This document shows, piece by piece, positions 17,833 to 27,153 of a stretch of DNA of 64,000 nt. The number at the start of each line of letters is the position of its first letter. Position 1 is the first letter of the stretch. Source of the stretch: Lentzea pudingi (GTDB lineage: Bacteria; Actinomycetota; Actinomycetes; Mycobacteriales; Pseudonocardiaceae). Position numbers and translations under genes: made by a program. Location: positions 111,509-175,508 of the forward strand of contig NZ_BMNC01000016.1 of NCBI RefSeq assembly GCF_014646255.1, written 5' to 3'. Under the pieces are notes generated by a model. It was not told the origin of the DNA. It saw nothing but the letters and a program-made list of their open reading frames with translations, and did not search any database.

Positions 17833-19092
17833 ATGAAGATCACCGAGATTGTCCTGACACCGATCGCGTTCCGGGACCCGCCGCTGCTCAACTCGGCCGG
17901 CGTGCACGAGCCGTGGGCGTTGCGCACGATCGTCGAGGTGCACACCGACGAGGGCATCTCGGGGCTGGGGGAGACCTACGGCGACCTCGGGCACCTGGAG
18001 CGCTCGCGGTCCGTCGTGGACTCCTTGATCGGCCTCGACGTGTTCGCGCTGAACGAGATGCACACGCGTGTCGCCGCTGTGCTCGGCGGCAAGGCGGGGC
18101 CGGACAAGCACGGCCTGACCGGCAAGATCACGGCGGAGAGCACCGTCGACCGCGTGTACTCGCCGTTCGAGGTGGCGTGCCTGGACATCCAGGGCAAGGC
18201 GCTCGGACGTCCGGTGCACGACCTGCTGGGCGGTGCCGTTCGCTCCTCCGTTCCCTACTCCGCCTACCTGTTCTACAAGTGGGACGGGCACCCCGGCGCC
18301 GAGCCGGACGAGTGGGGCGAGGCGGTCGACCCCGCGGGCATCGTCGCGCAGGCGACGAAGATGATCTCGCGGTACGGGTTCGGGTCGATCAAGCTCAAGG
18401 GCGGTGTCTTCCCGCCGGAGCAGGAGATCGACGCGATCCGGGCGCTGCGCGAGGCGTTCCCGGACCACCCGCTGCGGCTCGACCCGAACGCGGCCTGGTC
18501 GCCGGCGACGTCGCTGAAGGTCGCGGCCGAGCTCGACGGCGTGCTGGAGTACCTGGAAGATCCGACGCCGGAGATCCCCGGGATGGCGGAGGTGGCCGCG
18601 AAGGCGCCGATGCCGTTGGCCACCAACATGTGCGTGGTCGCGTTCGAGCACCTGCGGCCGTCGGTCGAGCAGGACGCCGTGCAGGTCTTGCTGTCGGACC
18701 ACCACTACTGGGGCGGTCTGCAGCGGTCACGTCAGCTGGGGATGATCTGCCAGACGTTCGGCATCGGCCTGTCGATGCACTCGAACTCGCACCTCGGCAT
18801 CTCGCTGGCCGCGATGACGCACCTGGCCGCGGCGACACCGAACCTGAACTACGCCTGCGACACGCACTACCCGTGGAACGCGGCCGACGAGGTCGTGGAG
18901 CCGGGCGTGCTGTCCTTTGTGGATGGTGCTCTGCAGGTGCCTTCGGGCCCTGGCCTCGGTGTGTCGCTGGACCGTGACGCGCTGGCACGCCTGGCGGAGA
19001 ACTACGTCCGTTGCGGCATCACGTCTCGCGACGACACGGGCTACATGCAGAAGTTCGACCCGAGCTACGAGAGGAAGCGTCCCCGGTGGTGA
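17833..19092 (+). CDS. gudD: Glucarate dehydratase
   Basis: A 419-aa enolase-superfamily enzyme that dehydrates D-glucarate (often also L-idarate) to 5-dehydro-4-deoxyglucarate. An N-terminal capping domain precedes the barrel, which carries the catalytic lysine motif KLKGG, metal ligand motifs DPNAAW and YLEDP, ATNMCV, SDHHYWGG, and the general-base histidine in HSNSHLG. It starts 13 bp after KdgD and its stop overlaps the next gene by 4 nt. If galacturonate is the substrate of udh, a separate galactarate dehydratase would be needed and none is seen. Confidence 0.93.
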   Translation: MKITEIVLTPIAFRDPPLLNSAGVHEPWALRTIVEVHTDEGISGLGETYGDLGHLERSRSVVDSLIGLDVFALNEMHTRVAAVLGGKAGPDKHGLTGKITAESTVDRVYSPFEVACLDIQGKALGRPVHDLLGGAVRSSVPYSAYLFYKWDGHPGAEPDEWGEAVDPAGIVAQATKMISRYGFGSIKLKGGVFPPEQEIDAIRALREAFPDHPLRLDPNAAWSPATSLKVAAELDGVLEYLEDPTPEIPGMAEVAAKAPMPLATNMCVVAFEHLRPSVEQDAVQVLLSDHHYWGGLQRSRQLGMICQTFGIGLSMHSNSHLGISLAAMTHLAAATPNLNYACDTHYPWNAADEVVEPGVLSFVDGALQVPSGPGLGVSLDRDALARLAENYVRCGITSRDDTGYMQKFDPSYERKRPRW

Positions 19093-20228
19093 AGTCGGTT
19101 GTCCACGCCTACCCGTGGGACCTGATCGGAGATCCCGAGGCCGTCGCGCGGTACCGCGACCTGGGGGTCGGCGCGATCGCCCTGGCCGCGTCGTACCACA
19201 CCGTGCGGGCCGCGACGCCGCTCCACCCGTCGCATCGTCTCGTCGATGCGCGGCACGCGGCGTTCTACCTGCCGGTGCGCCCGGAGAAGTACGGCCGGCT
19301 GGTGCCCGCCGAACCGTCCTGGGTGGACGGTCCGGACTCGTTCGGTGATGCGGCGGCCCTGGTTCGTGCCGCCGGGCTGCCCGTGTACGCGTGGACCGTG
19401 CTGACGCACAACTCGCGGCTGGGCGACCTGCACCCGGACGTGACCGTGGTGAACGCGTTCGGGGATCGCTACCCGTACGCGTTGTGCACCGCGCAGCCCG
19501 ACGTCGTCGAGTACACGTCGGTGCTGGTGTCCGAGGTGCTGGAGCTCGGCGCGCCGGACGGGATCGTCTTGGAGGCCGCCGGGCCGCTGGGGTTCTTCCA
19601 CGGCGGGCACCACGAGAAGACCGACGGCACGGACTGGGACGCGGTGCAGCAGAAGCTGTTGTCGCTGTGCTTCTGCTCCGCCTGCACCGCCCTGTACGCC
19701 GACCCGGATGCCCTGCGTGAAGCGGTCCGGGCCGGGGTCGATCGCGGGGCGCCCAAGAAGAGTCACAGCGTCGAGGAAGCGTTGGGCGCGCTCGCGGACG
19801 ACGTTCAGGCCGTGCGCACCGGCGTGGTGCGGTCGTTGCGGCAGCGGCTGGTCGGCGAGATCCGTGCCGCCGCGCCCTCGGTCCGGGTCGGCATGCACGT
19901 GACGGCCGATCCGTGGGGCACCGGCCCGTTCGCGACCGTGGCCGGGGGAGTCGGCGCCGACGTCGACGTGCTGACGACGATGTGCTGGCCCGGCCCGGAC
20001 GTCGCCGTGCCCGGCATCGAGGCCCTTCGCGCCGCCGCTCCGGACACGCGGATCGCCGCGTACGTGCTGGGGTTGCCGCCGAAGCCGGCCGACGGTGCCG
20101 CGTTGTCGAAGGAGTGGCTCGCCTACGCCGACGCCGGTGTGGAGGAGTTCCACCTCTACCACGGGGGTCTCGCGTCCGCTGCACGGTTGGAAGCTTTGCG
20201 AGAGGCTGTAACAGCCGTTAGCCGGTAA
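19089..20228 (+). CDS. Uncharacterised protein of the aldarate operon, 379 aa
   Basis: The frame opens at 19011, but GTG 19089 overlaps the gudD stop as GTGA and begins the conserved-looking KSVVHAYPWDLIG. It is a soluble protein with no signal peptide, Ala- and Val-rich, with alternating strands and helices like a TIM barrel. GAPDGIVLEAAG followed by a CFCSAC cysteine motif recalls the DG...CxCxxC pattern that I remember in glycoside-hydrolase-like barrels. HGGHHEKTDG is another distinctive stretch. As the last gene of the operon it could hydrolyse an intracellular uronide or act on a lactone, but no enzymatic function can be assigned. Confidence 0.72.
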   Translation: MKSVVHAYPWDLIGDPEAVARYRDLGVGAIALAASYHTVRAATPLHPSHRLVDARHAAFYLPVRPEKYGRLVPAEPSWVDGPDSFGDAAALVRAAGLPVYAWTVLTHNSRLGDLHPDVTVVNAFGDRYPYALCTAQPDVVEYTSVLVSEVLELGAPDGIVLEAAGPLGFFHGGHHEKTDGTDWDAVQQKLLSLCFCSACTALYADPDALREAVRAGVDRGAPKKSHSVEEALGALADDVQAVRTGVVRSLRQRLVGEIRAAAPSVRVGMHVTADPWGTGPFATVAGGVGADVDVLTTMCWPGPDVAVPGIEALRAAAPDTRIAAYVLGLPPKPADGAALSKEWLAYADAGVEEFHLYHGGLASAARLEALREAVTAVSR

Positions 20229-20281
20229 CTGTGAAGAGAACTCACTGCAACCCGTTGTGACCGTGGTTCCGTCCTCTCACC

Positions 20282-20752
20282 ATGAGGCACATAGGAACCG
20301 TAGTTGGCACTGGCGTCCTGCTACTCGTCATCTCGGCCTGTGGCAGTGCGCAGAACGCGGGCACCGGAGCAGGTGGCGGTCAGGAACTGCCGACCGCCAC
20401 CTCGTCCTCCGAAGTACCCCCGAACACGTCACCCGGTGAGATGCCGCCGGACGGCAAACCCGTGACCAAGCTCGACACGAACGCCCTGCCGCCGGACCAG
20501 CCGCGCACGGTGTGGACGGTCGGCGACGGGAAGACCGTCGGAGTGATCGCCCAGGAGGGCGGATGCGGCAAGGCGAGCGCGTCCGTGCTGGAGCAGAACG
20601 CTGCCACGGTGAAGATCGAGCTGCTCGAGACGCTGCCGCTGACCAAGCAGATGTGCACAATGGACATCCGCTTCCCCCCGCTGACGGTGCAGCTGTCCGA
20701 GCCCCTTGGTGAGCGCACGGTCGTGCTGACGTCGCGCCAGGAACAGAAGTAG
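20282..20752 (+). CDS. Small lipoprotein A of a tandem pair
   Basis: A 156-aa lipoprotein. The signal sequence ends in the lipobox VISAC (Cys20), then a Gly/Thr/Ser/Pro-rich linker of about 45 residues, then a compact domain from about residue 75 (TVWTVGDGKTVGVIAQEGGC...) with two cysteines, one in GGCGK and one in QMCTMD, probably disulphide-bonded. The ending PPLTVQLSEPLGERTVVL matches PLTVRLDAPLGARRLVLEA in the next gene. It is anchored outside the membrane. The family is unknown to me. It is followed by a strong terminator. Confidence 0.75.
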   Translation: MRHIGTVVGTGVLLLVISACGSAQNAGTGAGGGQELPTATSSSEVPPNTSPGEMPPDGKPVTKLDTNALPPDQPRTVWTVGDGKTVGVIAQEGGCGKASASVLEQNAATVKIELLETLPLTKQMCTMDIRFPPLTVQLSEPLGERTVVLTSRQEQK

Positions 20753-20768
20753 ACCTTCCTCCCCACGG

Positions 20769-20801
20769 TGCCCGGCCGGCATCTGCCCCGCCGGCCGGGC
20801 A
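20769..20801 (+). terminator. Terminator after lipoprotein A
   Basis: A perfect 12-bp stem, TGCCCGGCCGGC (20769-20780) with GCCGGCCGGGCA (20790-20801), and a 9-nt loop, 16 bases after the stop codon. It separates the two paralogous lipoprotein genes, so they are separately transcribed. Confidence 0.7.
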
Positions 20802-20899
20802 TCTCCGCTTCGGTACCCGCGGGTCCGGGAACATTCGACCGGACAAGCCGCAGGACATTTAACAGGGACTTCTTGTCCCGGTTTGCGAGGATGGAGCGC

Positions 20900-21430
20900 A
20901 TGAGAAACGCCGTCGCAGCCGTTGCTCTCGCCGTCGTGCTCGTCGGCTGCTCGTCCGGCACGCAGTCGAGCGCCCCCGGCTCCAGTTCGTCGGGCAGCGC
21001 GCCCACGGGCACCACCGCGCCGGGCTCGAGCGGCACCCCGGGCTCGTCCGGCGCCACCCCCACCGCGCCCGTCCAGCCCCCGGTCTCGATCTCGGAGGAA
21101 AAGCCGGTCGTCCCGCCGAACGTCACGCCCGTGGCGAAGGAGAAGGTCGACACGACATCGTTGTCAGACACCTACCGCGACGAGGCCTACGTCTTCGGCG
21201 ACGGCCGCGACATCGAGGTCTTCGGCGTCGGCGGCGGCTGCAAGGAGGCGCGCGCCGAGATCACCGGCCAGTCCGCCGACGTCGTCCAGATCACGCTGGT
21301 CACCATCACCAAGCAGCCTCCCGGCACCATGTGCACGCAGGAGGTCCGCCAGGTGCCGCTGACCGTCCGCCTGGACGCGCCGCTGGGCGCCCGCCGCCTG
21401 GTGCTGGAAGCCCGCGAGGAAACCGGCTGA
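20900..21430 (+). CDS. Small lipoprotein B, paralogue of A
   Basis: A 176-aa lipoprotein with lipobox VLVGC (Cys17), a long Ser/Gly/Thr/Pro linker and a C-terminal domain of about 80 residues. That domain repeats the plan of lipoprotein A: FGDGRDIEVFGVGGGC, a second Cys in GTMCTQE, and VPLTVRLDAPLG. ATG 20900 has GAGG nine bases upstream; the frame extends to 20768 and ATG 20891 is possible. The two genes arose by tandem duplication. The conserved Cys pair and extracytoplasmic location suggest a small disulphide-stabilised ligand-binding or envelope protein. Confidence 0.75.
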   Translation: MRNAVAAVALAVVLVGCSSGTQSSAPGSSSSGSAPTGTTAPGSSGTPGSSGATPTAPVQPPVSISEEKPVVPPNVTPVAKEKVDTTSLSDTYRDEAYVFGDGRDIEVFGVGGGCKEARAEITGQSADVVQITLVTITKQPPGTMCTQEVRQVPLTVRLDAPLGARRLVLEAREETG

Positions 21431-21603
21431 CCCATTGCCGCCGAACCTGTGAGCACTCGGCCGTGGGAGTTCCGGCGGCGCACCGCATGCCCTCGCGTGC
21501 GCCGCCGTGCTTCCAGACCGGATGACCGCCGTGCTGACCATCGTTTCGCCGGCGCCATTCGACGAAGCCGGCCTCGCTGACATTCGCCTGAGAATCGAGG
21601 ACC

Positions 21604-22051
21604 ATGCGCGCACGCGCCGGCCGGAGCCTGCGAGGGGTGATCGTCGCCCTCGGCGGCTTCGGCCTGCTCGCCGGATGCGGCGGGGAGAAGACGGGGGGCG
21701 GAGTCGCCCGGCGCCGCCGTCGACGCCTACGTGATCGCTCTCAACGCGAGCGACACCACCGCGCTGGAGAAACTGGCGACACCGGGCAACGACGCGGCCG
21801 CCGCCATCGAGCAGCGGATGGACGCTCACGGGGGCAAGGACATCAAGTTGGAGGAGAAGACCATCTCGTCCGACGTCGCCCCGGACGTCGCGAGCGCCCA
21901 GCTGCGTGGCCGGACGGCGAGCGGGACGTACGAGGAGAGGCTGACCCTGACCGTCGAGGACGACCGCTGGCACGTGGTGCTCGGCTCGGCGCGACCCGAT
22001 CCGGCCAAGACGACGGCGGGGACGTCCCAGGGCCAGGGACGTCCCCGCTGA
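21604..22051 (+). pseudogene. Lipoprotein gene with an apparent +1 frameshift
   Basis: The first 30 codons encode a clear lipoprotein signal (RGVIVALGGFGLLAGC, Cys25). After EKT the frame becomes an Arg-rich nonsense stretch. The +1 frame from 21704 instead encodes a sensible domain, SPGAAVDAYVIALNASD to DDRWHVVLGSARPDP, reminiscent of small NTF2-like lipoprotein domains. Removing one G from the six-G run at 21693-21698 joins both halves as EKTGAESPGAAV. It is either a true mutation, a sequencing error in a homopolymer, or (less likely) programmed slippage. It is not obviously related to lipoproteins A and B. Confidence 0.7.
22016..22048. terminator. Bidirectional terminator inside the 3' end of the lipoprotein gene
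   Basis: A perfect 13-bp stem, GCGGGGACGTCCC (22016-22028) with GGGACGTCCCCGC (22036-22048), and a 7-nt loop. It encodes the last ten or so residues of the plus-strand gene and ends 10 bases before the 3' end of the fumarase gene, so it can terminate both. Confidence 0.7.
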
Positions 22052-22057
22052 CGTGAC

Positions 22058-23713
<1,656 letters not shown>

Positions 23714-23939
23714 GGGGTACACAACTCCAACGGTGTGCAGTTCGGATCAGAAAACCGTACCGCCATCGAACCGACGTACCCCGGCCACGGCGTTGTTCCG
23801 TGCCCCACATACGCGGAAGGCCGAGGCGGCCCCCGGCCGTCCCGACCTTCCTTCGCGTGCTAACCCGACTCACGACGGGCGTCGCGTGGCTCTGGTAACG
23901 CCCGACCGTGCCGTGAGTTGAGTCACAAGTCAATACTGC

Positions 23940-23960
23940 CGGTCGGGTGAGACCCGACCG
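23940..23960 (-). terminator. Hairpin after sigB
   Basis: Stem CGGTCGGGT (23940-23948) with ACCCGACCG (23952-23960) and a 3-nt loop, 15 bases beyond the sigB stop on the minus strand. There is no T-run, so it could equally be a processing or regulatory stem. Confidence 0.5.
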
Positions 23961-23975
23961 TGACCGCTCCCCGGA

Positions 23976-24965
23976 CTACGAGGCGTAGGCACGCAGCTTC
24001 GCGGCGCGCTCGCCCTGGCGGAGCTTCGACATGACCTCGCGCTCGATCTGGCGCACCCGCTCGCGCGACAGGCCGAACCGCTTGCCGATCTGGTCGAGCG
24101 TGCGCGGCTGGCCGTCCTCGAGGCCGTAGCGCAGCCGGATCACGGCCTGCTCGCGCGGCTCCAGCGTCGCGAGAACGCGGCGCAGGTCGTCCTGCAGCAG
24201 TCCGGAGATGACGGCGCTCTCGGCGTCGGTCGCGTCCGAGTCCTCGATGAAGTCACCGAGGGGAGCGTCCTCCTCCGTGCCGACCGGCATGTCGAGCGAT
24301 ACCGGGTCACGGGCGTGGTCGAGCAGGTCCGCGACCTTGTCCGGCTTGAGGCCGGCCTCCTTCGCGAGCTCCTCGTTCGTCGCCTCGCGGCCGAGCGTCT
24401 GGTGCAGGTCGCGCTTGATCCGCGCGAGCTTGTTCACCTGCTCGACGAGGTGGACGGGGAGGCGGATGGTGCGGCCCTGATCAGCCATGCCCCGCGTGAT
24501 CGCCTGGCGGATCCACCACGTCGCGTACGTCGAGAACTTGAAGCCCTTGGTGTAGTCGAACTTCTCGACCGCGCGGATCAGGCCCAGGTTGCCCTCCTGG
24601 ATCAGGTCCAGCAGCGGCATGCCGCGGCCCGTGTAGCGCTTGGCCAGCGACACGACGAGGCGCAGGTTGGCCTTGAGCAAGTGGTCCTTGGCGCGGCGGC
24701 CGTCGCGGACGAGTTCCCCCATCTCGTCGCGGCGGGTCGGCGTGAGGCGCTTGGCCGTCTCCAGGACGTGCTGCGCGAACACACCTGCCTCGATGCGCTT
24801 GGCGAGCTCCACCTCCTCTTCGGCGGTGAGGAGCGCGGTCTTGCCGATTCCGTTCAGGTAGACTCGAACGAGGTCGGCTGCTGGTCCTTGCGCGTCGAGT
24901 TCGTGCTCGACGACGGCGGGCGTGTTCTCTCCGACTTCACGGTCGGAGATCCTCGTGACGGTCAT
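23976..24965 (-). CDS. sigB: Principal-like (group 2) sigma factor SigB
   Basis: A 329-aa sigma-70 family protein lacking the long N-terminal extension of SigA. Regions 1.2-2.4 are present (VRVYLNGIGK, NLRLVVSLAKRYTGRGM, FDYTKGFKFSTYATWWIRQ), as is region 4.2 (RTLDQIGKRFGLSRERVRQIE). It is very close in the core to the SigA at 40806-42116. Mycobacterial SigB has this form and serves stationary-phase and stress transcription. The ATG has GGGAGGGAG six bases upstream. A stress-type promoter precedes it (25129-25155). Confidence 0.92.
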   Translation of the reverse strand: MTVTRISDREVGENTPAVVEHELDAQGPAADLVRVYLNGIGKTALLTAEEEVELAKRIEAGVFAQHVLETAKRLTPTRRDEMGELVRDGRRAKDHLLKANLRLVVSLAKRYTGRGMPLLDLIQEGNLGLIRAVEKFDYTKGFKFSTYATWWIRQAITRGMADQGRTIRLPVHLVEQVNKLARIKRDLHQTLGREATNEELAKEAGLKPDKVADLLDHARDPVSLDMPVGTEEDAPLGDFIEDSDATDAESAVISGLLQDDLRRVLATLEPREQAVIRLRYGLEDGQPRTLDQIGKRFGLSRERVRQIEREVMSKLRQGERAAKLRAYAS

Positions 24966-25128
24966 GGATCTCCCTCCCCCTGGTGCGGGCGACGCTGCTG
25001 TCGGTCAGGCCTGTATCTCCTGATCGAACAGTCGCGCGTGGCGGTCAAGGCGGCGCGGCGCTGCGCCCTGGTTGCCGGTTGCGGCGGGCCCGCTCGGGAT
25101 CCCATCGCTAGCTGGCTGATACCTGGGT

Positions 25129-25155
25129 AACGAAGACGATTCCGAATTCGTTCCC
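25129..25155 (-). promoter_or_regulatory. SigE/SigH-like promoter upstream of sigB
   Basis: Minus strand: GGGAAC (25155-25150), a 17-base spacer, CGTT (25132-25129). This matches the GGAAC/CGTT pattern of stress ECF sigma factors and would give a leader of about 160 nt before sigB. In mycobacteria sigB is known to be driven by SigE and SigH. Confidence 0.5.
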
Positions 25156-25233
25156 GACTTCCATGACCTGAAGACGTCACCACTGTCACAGCGGTTGCGC
25201 GACTAATCTGAGGATTGGCTGAGAACCGTTTAG

Positions 25234-25659
25234 TCAGAGCTCGACGATCACCGTGAACGGACCGTCGTTCACGCTCCGTACCTTCATCTCGGCCCTGAAT
25301 CGTCCCGTTTCGACGCGCGCGCCCTTTTGGCGTAGTTCCTGCACGACCGCGTTCACCAACGGCTCCGCGTGCTCGGGCCGGGCGGCCGCCGTCCAGGACG
25401 GACGGCGGCCCTTGCGCGTGTCCCCGTAGAGCGTGAACTGGCTGACGACCAGCAGCGGAGCACCCGTCGACTCACACGACTGCTCGTCGTCGAGGATGCG
25501 CAGACCGTGCAGCTTCTGCGCCATTTTGCGCGCGTGCTCGGCCGTGTCGTCGTGATGGACGCCGAGCAGCACCAGCAATCCGGGCTCGTCGATCGCGCCG
25601 ACGACCGCCCCTTCGACTTCGACACTCGCTTCTGTGACGCGCGCCACAACTGCTTTCAC
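25234..25659 (-). CDS. dtd: D-aminoacyl-tRNA deacylase
   Basis: A 141-aa DTD, which removes D-amino acids (and glycine) mischarged onto tRNA. It has both diagnostic motifs: SQFTLYG (about residues 73-79) and the cis-proline loop, here NDGPFTVIVEL at the C-terminus. The usual motif is GPVT; the Val-to-Phe change keeps the proline. The start overlaps the stop of the methyltransferase gene by 4 nt, so the two are translationally coupled. sigB follows 268 bp later with its own promoter. Confidence 0.93.
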   Translation of the reverse strand: MKAVVARVTEASVEVEGAVVGAIDEPGLLVLLGVHHDDTAEHARKMAQKLHGLRILDDEQSCESTGAPLLVVSQFTLYGDTRKGRRPSWTAAARPEHAEPLVNAVVQELRQKGARVETGRFRAEMKVRSVNDGPFTVIVEL

Positions 25660-27143
25660 GCGGGAATCAGCATTCCGTGCCGGATGAGATCACGAACGAT
25701 CGGCAACGCTGCTTCTGCATCGATTTCCCCGTAAGCGAACTCGAGCAGAGCGAGCAGGTCTTCCAGCGGCAACGCGCCGTTGCAACCGGCGACGAGCTTG
25801 GCGGTCGCCTCGTCGACCTCGTGCTGCCAGCCGGGCCCGTCGATGCGGTGCAGCCGGGCGACGACCTTGCGCCAGCCCTCGTCGCCCGGTTCGGAGACCT
25901 CCTCGAGCAGCACGGTGTCGGCGACCCGGAACCGCTGCCCCAGCAGGTCGGGGTTCGCGCGGAGCCACGCGACGTTGTCGAGCCAGCGCGCCGCCTCCGG
26001 GCCCAGCGGGTCGTCGTAGGCGTGGCGCAGGTCCTCGCAGATGACCTGCGAGTGCATCTCGTCGGTGCGCCGCAGCGTCACGTACCCGAAGCCGACGCCC
26101 TGGACGTCGTTCTCCTCGAACCAGTCCAGCCACGCCGCGGCCTTCCGCCGGCCCTCGGGGCTGCGCGGATCGACGCCCGCGTCCTTGAGCCACGTGCCGA
26201 CGTACAGGGCGGGCTCGGCGATGTCGCGCTGCACGAACCACGCGTCGATGCCGCCGCGCGGGAGCCAGCCGGAGACGCGCTCCTCCCAGTCCTCACCCCT
26301 GCGGTGCACCCACGACGCGAGGAGCTGGCCGACGCCGCCCTCGTTCAGGAACGCGGGCAGCTGCCGGACGACCAGCGCCGACGCGTCGTCGCCGCCGAGA
26401 CCGGAGTCGCGGTAGACGAAGTCCACGCGCGGCGGGCCGACGACGAACGGCGGGTTGCACACGACGTGGTCGAACCGCCGGTTGCGGACCGGCCCGAACC
26501 ACTCGCCCTGCAGCGTCTCGACATCGAGCTCGTTCATCCGGAACGTGCCCTGCGCGAGCCTCAGCGCCCGCTCGGACAGGTCGGTCGCGGTGATCTTCTG
26601 GGCGTGCGTGCTCGCGTGCAGCGCCTGGACGCCGCAGCCGGTGCCGAGGTCGAGCAGCGTGCCGACCGGCGTGCGCTTGGTCGCGCGGGCGAGGCTGATC
26701 GACGCGTGGCCGACGCCGAGCACGTGGTCCTCGGGGACGGCTCCGCCGCGCAGGTCGGAGTCGAGGTCGGCGATGACCCACCAGTTGTCCTCGTACGGCC
26801 GCACGTCGAGACCGGCCCTGAAGTCCCCTGCGGTCTTGTCGACGGCCAGGACCTCGTTCTGGACGGCGTCGTCGATGTCGACGCCGTCGAGCGCCTTGCG
26901 GACGTCCTTCTCCGGCTCCTGGTCGCCGAGCAGGAACAGGCGGATCAGCGTGCCGAGCGACCCGGCGTCCTTGCTCGCGCGGCGGGCGGGCTCCGGTTCG
27001 CCGCGGCCGAGTGCGGCGTGGGCCTGCGGGCCGAGCGCGTCGACGACGCCGTCCGCGGTGTAGCCGGAGTGGAGGAAGGCCTCACGCAGTCGAGCGCAGA
27101 GATCAACAGAAAGATCGGGGTGCACGGGTGGAGATGCTTTCAC
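25656..27143 (-). CDS. Class I SAM-dependent methyltransferase (HemK/RlmG-like core)
   Basis: A 495-aa protein. After a helical N-terminal domain of about 170 residues comes a Rossmann methyltransferase with motif I DLGTGCGVQALHA and motif IV VCNPPFV, the NPPF signature of enzymes that methylate amide or exocyclic nitrogen in proteins, rRNA or DNA. A further domain of about 200 residues follows. Actinobacterial homologues of this length are annotated only as methyltransferases. The target, possibly an rRNA base or release-factor-like glutamine, is unknown. The GTG start lies 11 bp after the PucR gene and its end overlaps dtd. Confidence 0.8.
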   Translation of the reverse strand: MKASPPVHPDLSVDLCARLREAFLHSGYTADGVVDALGPQAHAALGRGEPEPARRASKDAGSLGTLIRLFLLGDQEPEKDVRKALDGVDIDDAVQNEVLAVDKTAGDFRAGLDVRPYEDNWWVIADLDSDLRGGAVPEDHVLGVGHASISLARATKRTPVGTLLDLGTGCGVQALHASTHAQKITATDLSERALRLAQGTFRMNELDVETLQGEWFGPVRNRRFDHVVCNPPFVVGPPRVDFVYRDSGLGGDDASALVVRQLPAFLNEGGVGQLLASWVHRRGEDWEERVSGWLPRGGIDAWFVQRDIAEPALYVGTWLKDAGVDPRSPEGRRKAAAWLDWFEENDVQGVGFGYVTLRRTDEMHSQVICEDLRHAYDDPLGPEAARWLDNVAWLRANPDLLGQRFRVADTVLLEEVSEPGDEGWRKVVARLHRIDGPGWQHEVDEATAKLVAGCNGALPLEDLLALLEFAYGEIDAEAALPIVRDLIRHGMLIPA

Positions 27144-27153
27144 GCCCCGGGAC

